DNA of 64,000 nt from Kryptolebias marmoratus (Eukaryota; Chordata; Actinopteri; Cyprinodontiformes; Rivulidae). Of this stretch, positions 36,201 through 48,200 are shown piece after piece. The position numbers were made by a program, and so were the translations under genes. The stretch spans positions 16,638,102 to 16,702,101 of the forward strand of contig NC_051430.1 of NCBI RefSeq assembly GCF_001649575.2, in the 5' to 3' direction. Under the pieces are notes generated by a model, which did no database searches, was not told the origin of the DNA, and was given only the letters and a program-made list of their open reading frames with translations. How positions within the stretch are numbered: the stretch's first letter is position 1; each line of letters begins with the position of its first letter.

Positions 36201-39200
36201 TTGAATAATTTTCTTAGACATTAAACAGTCAGAAGTGTTTGGTTATTTAGGGAAATTTCTTTTATTTGACAAAAGTATCACTGAAAACACAAAAGCTTCC
36301 AATGACATAGCAGCTGCACCAAGTTCTGCTATAAAAGTATGAAAACCACTATCAAAGAGGCCACAAAACCCCCAAAACGTCAATAAATGACATTAAATGT
36401 TAAACTGCTTCAGCTCAAATTTGATTATTAGTTAAAATGTTAAACTTAATATGTAGTCTGGTTGTATCTGAATAGTTTATTCTAAAAAAAAAAAAAAAAA
36501 AAAAAAAACAAGTAGGATAAACAGTAACAAAACAAAAAAAAAGATGGAAAAACATTGCCTCGGGTTTGAACAAAAATGAAAGCTTGTGGATGAATTCTGC
36601 ACAACTTCACAAACAATGGAATATCTTAGAAACATCGTACTTCAGAGTCTGAGACATGTTGATCTCACCTCAGGAGGTGCCACTGGTGATAACAGTTTCT
36701 CATTTTTTAGTAGGCAAGAAACATAGCTGTAGTAACCGATCAGGTCCGATAAAGAAGAGAATCGCCGACCACCAATATAATAGTCCCCACACATGGCGAT
36801 TATCCTGGAGAGGAAACAACAAGTGACAACAGCATTATTTTTATATACGGACTCATCACTCTGTTGAATCTAATAGAAAATCCGAATAAAAATGATCTCT
36901 TTGAACTGAGTCAACATTCGTTTCCCATCACTGCTAAACAACAATACGAACAAAACGGCTCATTAAAACGAACAAGTAGCACACAGTACGTTTATTACAG
37001 CCCTGTGATGACAGAGATAACAAGATGGTAATGGTTAACCAGTTGTTGTGGACTGTGAGCTAATAAGTCAACTGGCAAAAGCCCAAAACCAATGAGCATG
37101 GGCACACTGCCCCCTGTCATACTTCTGTTTATAAATCTATTGTTATTTTGCATGTATACTGGGACAGGGACAGCAGTCTGATTAAATGATTTGGTCAAAT
37201 AAATGTGTAGTAACATGTAATATAGAAGTTTAAAGATGTGTATTTTCACAAACAGGAGGGGTTTTTATTCTAAATATTTGTTAAATCCAGCACTCCAGCA
37301 ACACATGTGTAACTACTGAAAAATTAATTTGTAGATTATGTTGTTGGAAAATTTAAATATTGCCTTTTATGTGCACATAAAGCAGGGGAGAGCTACCCTA
37401 ATCCTCGAGGGCCATTATCCTGCATGTTTTACTTGTTTCTCTGATTTGAATCAATGGGTGATTAACAGGCTTCTGCAGACCATGAAGAGGTAATTTGGAG
37501 CAGGGAAACAAGGAAAACGTGCAGGATAGTGGCAGTTGCCTACCCCTGATATCAAGTATGTATTTTCAATGAGAGAAGGCCCGTCATTGTTTATTTACAC
37601 CTTTGTTATTTGCACTTGGAAGGTGACATAAGAAGTATAAATATATTTTTGTAATTTAGCCTGTAAACACCAAAATATAATTTGTGGACAACACTGTCCA
37701 TTTCTAGTAAGCTCTGTTGAGGTTAAATCAGGTGAAGACTTATTCCTATAAAACAAAACACACCTACTTATTTACAACCAGAGTTCCTGATCGTGTCCAC
37801 TGAAGAGAGTTTGTAAGATTATGGAAGACTTTAAGATAAAAACAGCTGATTCAAACTGAGCTTGCTGCTCACGTGAAACGTACCTGAAATGGTTGACAAC
37901 GTTGGTCATACTGAGAAAAGACAGGACGAAGGAACCGGGCCGGCGGTCACTCTCCCTGATGAGGTAGCTGCCGGGGTTCCGGGCCTGGCGCAAACGCTCC
38001 TCTGCGATGGTTCGGTCTAGTTTGCCATGGTACCACCTGAAAGAAAACGGATAGGGAGAGAATTAGAAGGGCCAGAATTTAAAACAGCTTATGGAAATGT
38101 AGCACAACACCCATGAAGTTGTCCTACAATGACATTTTTCTAGAATCAAATCTAAAAAGGTAACCACTTAAATACATAAATTCTGAAGCTTTTCCATTTG
38201 GTATTTCCACCACTACTTGCTTCCTTGGATTAAAAACAACACTTGACCACATTTGTGACAACTTCAGGTACAAACTGTTTACTTAACAGGGTCTCGGCAG
38301 CTGGGATAACAAACTAACATGGCTTTCCAAATTTAGATCCATGCCTCTTGTCAAAACACGGGGAAATGAACTGAAAAACATCCAGTGGTGGAAGAATGAA
38401 TCGAGGTGCAGCAGGATCACTTTTCACTGGAAACCAAAGCTGTTGCCATTTGGTTTATGCTAGTAAAGTCTGTGGTTGTAAACACAAAAATCATGATACT
38501 TTTGTGTAGAATAAAAGTAGCAAGCACACCCATGAGAGTATCTGGGAGGATTTTTATGGTCAGAATACCTAGGAGGGGCAGCTGAGATCTATAGTACAGC
38601 AGAGGCATGGAGTTCATAAAAAGGTAAAGCTTAGGAGAATTATACAAAATAAACATAGATCAGAATTAAGGATAATTGTGGAAAAAAAAGAAATGTCAGA
38701 AAGCAGAACTGAACTAAACCTAAACTTCAGTTCATACACAAAATGTATATCCTTGAACCAGGTCAAGAGAGACTCACAATTTACCTGATTCAAAAGTCCT
38801 TCAGATGCATCACAGTCAAAACAGAATTATACAGCATGAAAAACAACCTAAGGGCCAGTTATGGTTTCCACTGCTTTAGCAGTCAATGTCAGACTTCCAA
38901 CTGCAAGACATGCAAGGCACAACCACTGCATATATCTGAACTGACAGAAAGATGCTCGACTTTAACAAGGAGCTCGGCTTTCTGCTCTATTTACAAATCA
39001 AAACCTCATTTCTGTTGTACAACCAATCCAAGATGTTGTTTTTGTTCTTGTAATGCAATACCGGCATATATAGAAACAATAAATACAATTCAGAATTGCT
39101 TACGTTCATTAGCCGGATCACATAAACCATCAATACGGGGGTTCTTGTCTTTTTCCATTAGGATCACAGTTCAGTTTTTAGAATAACAGGCAGCTTCCTG

Positions 39201-42200
39201 TTAATACAGCAGCAGGATCCATATGCTGCTTTTTTCTAGGCAATGCGTATCCCAGAGCTGCATCAGCCAGCTTTTGCGATGAGACAGAGATTTGCCTATT
39301 TAAAGTGATGTAAAAAAACAGAAGCAAGAGTGATGTACAATCCTCCCTGAAAAGGTAGCTCTGAATGTCTGAGAACACTGATTATCTTCCATCAGCTCTG
39401 CCAGTAATTATGAATCTAAAGTGGGCTGAATAAAGATTGGACATCCATATGAAATGGGCCCTTGGAAAGCATACAAGGAGGGCAGTGAGCTTAACAGAAT
39501 CTAAGCGAGGCCATGGTGATGATAGGATACAGTTCTATCAAATTCAGGAATGCCCTGTCATGTCAGTACACGTACAGCAGGCAGCACAGAGGTATCTTGG
39601 CTCAGTTTAACCACGCTGGGCCTGAGCCTTTTGAGGAAATAAAGTCAAATTATTATTTTAGTTTTATTGTTTTGGTCTGTGTACTGTATTTCAAACAAAA
39701 CTCAGTGAAAACAACAAACAAACAAACACAAAAATGACTCGTCTTTGAATGCTTATCTTGGCATATTTTCAAGAATGTTCATTTTGCCATTTTCTTAGGT
39801 TAAGAGGAACGCAAAGCTCCAATTTTCCTCCAATCCGACTTCTTCACTTTGATTCTGCAGGCGCTTAAAGAACGCATCCACTTCGCCGCAGAACTCCTCA
39901 CAAGCCCATTTTTGAGTTAGCAGCATAGATTTGCAACTTCTGTCACATTTTTTCATTCATATATCAGACAGTTAAACAGCTGAGTAAGAGGTGAATAGAA
40001 AAGGGCAGGGAGATTAAAAGAAAAAAGAAAAAAGGTTGCCATCAGAGAGCCTGAGGACTGAGGAGAGAGGTCACATGATGGCGCTTAAAAAAAAGGTTAG
40101 CAGCTGAACTCTAATCTGAAGACACGACTGGACACTAATGTTTCACTGACATGACACAGTCTAATCAATCTGAAGCCTAAAGCTAGGGACTGAATTAAGA
40201 CCAACTCCTGCAAAGGCACAAAAAACGATGATGTTGAGCACGAAATTTTACAGATTTCCATTTTGGTTCTGTAAACAGATGGTCATAAAACCTCTCTTTT
40301 TAAAACATACAAATAGTTCCACAACAACAACAAAAAAGAAACATGCACAAACTTACTTTGTTCAAGCAAATTTATATCGCAGGGCAACAAAGCTCATTTT
40401 ATAGCTTAAAACGATCATTAATGGCCATTAACTAAGCTCTTAAAATGTTAATTTTAAAGCTATTTTTTTTAGCATTGAAACAAAGCCTGAATAAAGTTCA
40501 GGCTGAAGGTTAAATGATGCCCCTTCATTAATTAAGACTTAATTAAGGCTTTTAGAACAACACAGGATAATAATCATAAAGGCCCAAAATGTATTTAAAG
40601 AAATGGGATGAATCAACCGTGAAAAAAAAATAATATTGATGAAACAATTGACAATAACATAAACAAACCAGAGTTAACACACATCAAACCAGTCCAAACT
40701 CTAAAATAAAACTGCTGATCCTGCTGTCGAACACAATTAGTTACAACACTACAATGTAATAATACCAAAGTTTTGATGTCATTTTAAGTGTTATTAGTTC
40801 ACTTGAACTGACATTTTGTTGACACCACACACCCGAGGAGTTGGATTTTCTTCATTATTTCATGTTTGCTAGAGCCCCATCTTTAGGCAGAGTAAGAGCA
40901 ACAGGACAGCTGCAGATTGATGTGACCATCTCTGCCCATCAGTCCACCCATCTCTAACTCAACTCAAACGTTTGTTTGAAATTGCCTTCCGACCTGATGG
41001 GTGCATTCGTACTTAAACATCTCCACAGATGTACTGCCAGCCCTCATCACGATCAAAAAGTAATGAAACACTGCATTACAGTACATTAGCAATGCCTTTT
41101 AGTTGAGCTTCAGACTTCTTTTTTTTTTTTTTCGGGGTACTTAGCACGACCTATTTCCTACACAAAACTTAACTCAATAAATATGCTACTGATGCTCTCA
41201 TATAGAGACAGTGTATTTGTTTGAGCATTATGTGCTGTGATATTTGGATATGCAATATGTATGTAATATGAACTGACATGTCACAAATGCACTAAGTATA
41301 AAAACAAAAGAAAACCGTTTACTTACAGATTACTATTTATATGTCAATTAGTCATAGTCTTTTATGCTGTGTAAGCGCCATTGAGAAACGAATGTTGGCA
41401 CGCCGGCAGACAATGATTTGAAAGTCAAAAACACCAAACCTCTGCAGGAATCTAACAAAGTGTCACACGGTTTGTTTTACAGCGCTGGGGAATCCACCAC
41501 GAAAACGTTTCAGGAAAACACAAGTACTTCAAACAAATATATAGCAGGAGATTAGATGAACAAATTTGCTTATTAAAATCACAAGCAAACCTTTAACCAA
41601 TCAGATGAGCGACGAGTCGCACGTGGAAGCAACAAATAAATAGGAGCCACTATTGTTGACGGTTTCCACACTTAAGCCCAGCATGTGGCAACCTGCACAG
41701 GATGCTGAACAGTCCAAACCTTTTGTGTTGCGACCACAGACAGCTTAGAACCTTACAAGATGACTTCTCTCATAATTGGGATCTTGTGAATCGTATGGGT
41801 ACCCAGCTGCTCAGCAGGGTTCAACAATGTGAACATTTTGTGCGCACAGGATGACACGTGAAGGCATCGGTGCCAGTCGCACTTGATTTCAGTGAACAAA
41901 ATCTTTCCGTCGTGGATTGCTCACATCACTGAAGCGGTGTTCAGCAGTGCTGTGTCTGCTCGGCTTAAACATCCTTACGAAATAAAAAATTTACACCTTG
42001 TAAAACACTCGTGAGGCATGAGCGGACCAAACCCCCGCAGAGCCACCAATAATGAATGAAGTATTTTAATAAAACTCCAGGCTGCTCATGTAGCATACAT
42101 GTTAAGCAATAAGCTTTCAATTCTTAGTCACGATCTTCAGTAATTGTAGCAATAATAATTGGAAAACAGGCTGCAATATTAGTGAGCTGTATCAGTTTAT

Positions 42201-45200
42201 TTAACAAACAATATTACTTGTTATTTACAATAACTATGCGTACTGACCAGCTTAGGTTTAAATGTTTGCAGGCTTATTAGATCGTGGCATTAATGTGTTC
42301 AAAGCCTAGTTATTATAACTTTCTGTCCAATTTTGTTTTAAAACAATATTTCCTGAAAGTACCAAGTGACACATTGGTTGCTACAGAAGATTTTTGATAA
42401 TCAAAATTGTTCACTGTTGTGAAAAGCAAAGGAAGAGCTGAGGGGTGACTAAGTACCTCACTTACGTCGAGTTCACCCTTTGCTGCATCTCCCGCCTGTG
42501 TCCCGTACAGTCTCACAAGGTGAGCCCGCTCCACCGATATCGCTGTTGGCCTGCTAAAAAGTGCGAGCAGAGAAAAGGCATTTCTAGATCCACGCGAGGC
42601 TTTCGGATGTTCCCCAGCTGGAGCCCCGGTACAGTCATCTCCTGTAGTTAGTCTGAACAAGCCACATCCAAGGAAGACAACCAGAGGGATGCAATGATGC
42701 AAACAGATGCATATGCATTTAGGTGATTAATTTGTCTAACTAATTTAAAAATTGCATTGTTAAGTCTTTGTCTTGTAATCCTTTAGAAAGAAATTTTTAA
42801 AAAAAGACACTAGTTAATCTTTCAGCTGCTGAGGCACAATCTAGCCTTCTGCTCTTTGCTCTCACGTAATCCTGCTCTGACTTTCTCTTACTCTCCGCTT
42901 TCTCTCTGGAAAAAAAAAAGCACACATCCTAAGCAAGCTGCCCATTGGCTTCTCAAGCACAGGGACACACGGGTAGGGAGAGGCATATGTGCACTAAAAA
43001 AAGTAAAAAGAAAAAAAATACACATTTTTTCTGCTGAATATGAACATTCAAAGTGCACACATGTACGATTAAGAAAAAAAAAGACAACCTTGTGACTTCT
43101 TCACAGAGTTAATTCTTTACAGCATGCGGTGTTTAAACATCAAAACACGCAATCATGTGAAACCTGCGCATTTTCAGTGTGCCAAATGGTTTCACTCTCA
43201 CAACAAGTATTAACTTGGCAAATGACCAAATGTCAATGCTTTCAGTGCAAATATTGTTTTGGGTTTATGCTCTAACCAATCAGCCAAAAAGCTCCTTCTG
43301 GAACTGGGATCCCTTGATCATTTACTTTATGTTGTGTGCTTAATGTTTCCACAACAGATGAAAAAAATTGGTTGAAAGCTGGGGATGACTGACAACAGAC
43401 GAGAGCTGGGATGGGTTTTGAAAATGGTAGCATTTAGATTTGCTCCCAAGTTAATTATTTAAAAAAAAAGTTTGTCAAATTTCCAATCATTTAATTAAGA
43501 TCATGATGACCAACTAGGTTTTATTTCTGAAATAAATAAAGTAAAAACACATTTTAAATACCTAAATGAATTAATCAATGCTACACCAGATTACAATTTA
43601 GCAAAACAATACACTTCGAACATAATAAACCCTCACAGCTTGTTTCTTCATGCAGGAGAAGCAACTGACACAACAAGAGGCAGACCTCAAATAGATTAAG
43701 ATGGGAAAGAGTCAATTATAAGTCCTAAACTGTGTTCTGCCTAAATGCTAACAAGAATTTCAACACCAAGACACGCATATAGGAACATAAGCCAACATCT
43801 CAGCTTTCCTGCTGTGAGTAAGCCTTCCTGAAATAACACCATTACATCAATGATGATAAGCTTCACTGTCGTCTATCCAACCAGTACTCTTCCTGAGATC
43901 TAATTTTATTTCTAGAAGCACAAAAACGAGAGAATGTGTGGCTCTTATAACTATACATTTTCAGTCGATGATTAATTGTAATTTTATTGTAAATCTCTAT
44001 TTATACTACAGTTGATAAGTGATTGTTTAGCAATTCAATGTCTTATGATGAATCAAGGCCGTATATTAAAGATGAATAACTGTAAAAGTAACGGTAACAG
44101 TTAAGTATTCAGACGGACACAATTATTTGACAAAAATCAGAAAAATATTGTGGATCCAGAACAAAAGGAAGCTGACTGGCTGACCTGTGAATCCCATATG
44201 TAAATAAAAAAAAGTATAACTCATATCCTGTGTCATAAGACTTAATCTATTGTAACTACCGACAACTGCATGCATAAAAAAATGTATTTGAACACAGATT
44301 TTCCCCAAGATAAAAAAAAAACTGATAATTAATAGTTGTATATGTCTGATACAACTCTAAACTAGAAATAGAATTTTGTTTTATTTTATCACTAAGCAAA
44401 CATCAATTTATCGACAATAACATTGTACATTTATTGCAATCTTAATATACGTTATGTATATTGGCTACTCTTGACCAACTGGCGCAAAAAATAAAATATT
44501 TCAGTTTATTTATATGTTTGCTAAGCAAAATCAAAATATGCAAGACTACAAAAAATGTATTACAAATAAGCTTATCTGTGTGTGATTCAAAACAAATAGC
44601 TCTGTGTATGAGGGGTGCAAAAATAAAATAAAACGGTATTAGTTTTTGAGTAAATGGGTGAATAAACACTTTGTAAAAGCTCTTTGAAGAACTAAAATGA
44701 GGTTAAAAGTGCACTATACAAGAGCAGACCCTGTAACTTATCATTCCATAAGTCCAAATAAATAGAGAAGGAATTCAAAATCCTGGGACTCGACAAACAA
44801 CACTGGCTGCTTCTGAGAATCCTGCTAAGGCCACAATGAATGACTCATTCTGAAAACAGGATGCACAAGAGAAAAGGCATGGCAATGTGAGTATTAGAAG
44901 GGCATGGCGGGACATTGTGTAACACACTGAAAATGCATGAAATCTACAGGCTTAACTTATCAATGCAAGTTGGAATCCAGTTAAAAGTTAGATTGACATT
45001 TCAGTCAGTAGGCCCAACTATAAACCAATGCATCCATTGTTATAATGGCAAGGAGACTGACGAGTATCTGTGGGGCAAAGTGCAAACAGAGACCAACACT
45101 GCCTGCGATAGTCTATCAATTTTAAGCACAAAATATTTCAGTAACTTTAGAATTTACTTGCTGGGCTCGCCGGTCGAACAACTGGGTGATACTTGAACCA

Positions 45201-48200
45201 AACTCAAAACGCTTTTTGCAACAGAGAAAAACCTCCATTGGGGAACAAACTATATGACATGGTCCATGTACTGGACTTTCAGACTCATTACCATACTTCA
45301 GAAAGAGAAGTTAGGTAGTACTGGAGCAAAATCACCAACATGGTCACAGCAATGTTTCCACAGCCGAATTATAAGTCTGATAAACTCATTCACACAGCTG
45401 CTGATCTCCAAATCCAACGTTTCTTTCCTCTTTTTTCCTTCCTCTTAGCACCACCTCCTCAGGGAAACCCTTTATGACTTAAACCCCTCTAATCTTCGTG
45501 GAAACTCAAAATCAGCCACTCATTTCCCAATGCGCAGTTTGTTTAAGCTCTGGCGCAGGGCCATGTGTTTCAGCAGGGGCGCGCGCACACACACAGCTGA
45601 GCTTAAACAACATGATCTTTAAGTCATCAGCAGTGTGAAACTTTAATAAAAGCACTGCATTGATTCTTTAATACATACTGTTGTGCAGCTCTGGGGCTGC
45701 GTGGCGCTGCAGTGGCTACCACTATCGCCTAGTAGCTGGGGCCTTTCTGTGTGGACTTCGTTTTACCTGCACATGGGTGCGTTTTTTTTTTTCCGAAGTA
45801 CTCCAGATTTGTCCGAAAAGTTCAAAAAGCGTATGCACATTAGGTTAGTTAGTGACTGGTGACTGGTGTCTGCCAACCCTTCCAGAGTGTACCCCATCCT
45901 TTGCCCACTGACTACTGGGAGTTTGGATGGCGATAACATTGCAGCTGTCGTTTCCTCATGCAAGTTGCTACTTTACTAAACCGTGCATGCACAAGAGTAT
46001 TCACTTTTACAGCATTCGTACCAAGGCTTGTGCTGTTTTTACATAGCTCATAGTGAAATTTCAACTATTGTTGAACTCCATAAAAAAAAAACAACAAGAA
46101 AAATCTTAAATAAATTGACAAACTTTGGGCTAGAACACACTTCATTGCATTATTATTGCGTTTATAACAAAAATTTTATCCAAATTTGTTTTAAAAATTG
46201 TTGGATTTCAAAATAAATTAACATTAGTTGGAATTTATAACAATTAACTAAAATTAATAGCTAATCTACTCAAATGTCAAACTATGACTGGACTTCTTCT
46301 TTTTTTTGAGAACTGTACTACTATGAAGACCCATGAGACAGACAAAGGTGTCGTTAACAGGAGTGTCTTTACATCAGTCAGCTGCTAAAAACAGCTGGAG
46401 ACAAAGTACAATGTATGGAAGTTTTCTATATGTAAACAGGGTAGGGAATTAAAAAAAAAAAGGTTAACCACTACCGCTTACTCTATGTTTGCACAACTCA
46501 CACTAAACTCCAACTCACATCAGGTAATGACAGATACTGCACATAGTTGAAATGCCAAATGGTTTAAAGTTATTTTAAGCCAAAGAAGGGCAGTGACTAC
46601 AAACATCACAAAGAGGTCAAAGTGTAAAAAACCAAGCAAATCTTGTCCAATGTGACTTACTTCACTATTGCTGCAGGGCAAAACTAAAGGAACCAAACTA
46701 AGCAAGATCAGCCAGCAGCTTAAGTTGTTTAACGTATTAACGAAACTGGCCTCAACTGACAGAAACGTGCTAACAAAAAATTAAAAAATTAAAAAATGAA
46801 GTATGAAAGCACAGCAGGGCCAACACAGAACTACTCTGGAACCACTTTCTTAGCAATGGAGGGCACTTGGCTAGATGCGCATCACAATACTATCTGAAGT
46901 TACATTCAGAATTTAGTTGATTTTCAACCACGGCCTTGCTGGATAAAACATCAAACGCAAACTATTCAGGTCTAAATTTAAAACGTAAAACAATGGAACA
47001 AAGAAAGACGAACTTTTTTGTCACAATCTGTCAACACATCCACACCCTTCGGTTTAATGCAGGAGATTTTTCAGTTTCCATCAAAGCCTTTTTGAGTATG
47101 TCTACTCTGCCACAACTCCAAAGGTCGTAATGATAACCAAAACTGAAAAGACTGCGGCCCATCCTTCCGCTCTATTCTTCACTACCACCAAAGAAATTAC
47201 TACAAACCTCAAACAAGAAGCTTGTGCAGCTTCAGTGCCTTGTTGAAGTTGATTAAATACAACAGGAAACTGAAAAGATTAGTTTTGAGTGTCACTGCTG
47301 TGTAAAGTGTAAAGATCACTGAAAACTGACTTCAAAACTAAAAAAAGGGAAATCAAGGCCACTTACTTACAAAAGGACAACTATTTCACTGGACAGGTTG
47401 CAAGCTTTCCAATGAAATAGTTCTGAGTGCAGTTCACATTGTATTTTAAGTTTTCCATTACCAGGATAAAAGCAAAACTGGTAAAACACTAGCCTTCCAC
47501 CTCCCCAGTAATCTGACAGGGAGATATAAAGTGGCTCCTAAAATAAGAGCTGAATCCACAGTCCGAGCACAGTCCCTTCCATATCTCACAGTAAGAGCTG
47601 AAAATGACAACGCTCAGCAGTTCTCTAATGAGACTGAAACAAATAGGAGAGGTTAATTCAGGATCTCTCAAAGCTAGCACATAAATGGGGTTTGACGTGT
47701 GCTTGTTTTCGTGCCTTTGCAATTTCGTAAAATTGCCTACCGTTACATAATACGCACAGGCTGCAGTCGTAATGCTACAATCAGAACGCTTTACTGATTC
47801 TTTTTACGCCGGCCTCTTGTCTGTCAGAGACGAAATCTTATTCATCTGTAATACAATGTCTGCTGTGTAAAAAGACTGAAAAGAGGATGTTAATAAAACA
47901 GTGACGCAATATTTTTTCTTCAAAATTATTTCTGCTTCTTCTCTAGCATGATAAAGCACTTAGATAAAAACATGAAATGCGGTAACTTGAGTTGTGCTTT
48001 AACATTAAGCCAGGGCAAAAAAAAAAAAAGGCTTCAGGTAATCTAGTATATAAAGCAGTAATAAAGTAAACAGGGTGGTATTTGTTCATCCACCGAATGC
48101 TAGGGATATTTATGCACGTGTTCTCGGCGCTTGTGTTATTACCAAGCCCGTGATGCAGGCATGACAGAACAGGTTGCTGATGGAACAGAAGAGGCAGACG

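Noticed and set aside
38743..39186. Cysteine-rich 147-codon frame as a Penelope-type element remnant
   Set aside because: Only a vague CxxC-type resemblance; no GIY-YIG or polymerase motif could be read.
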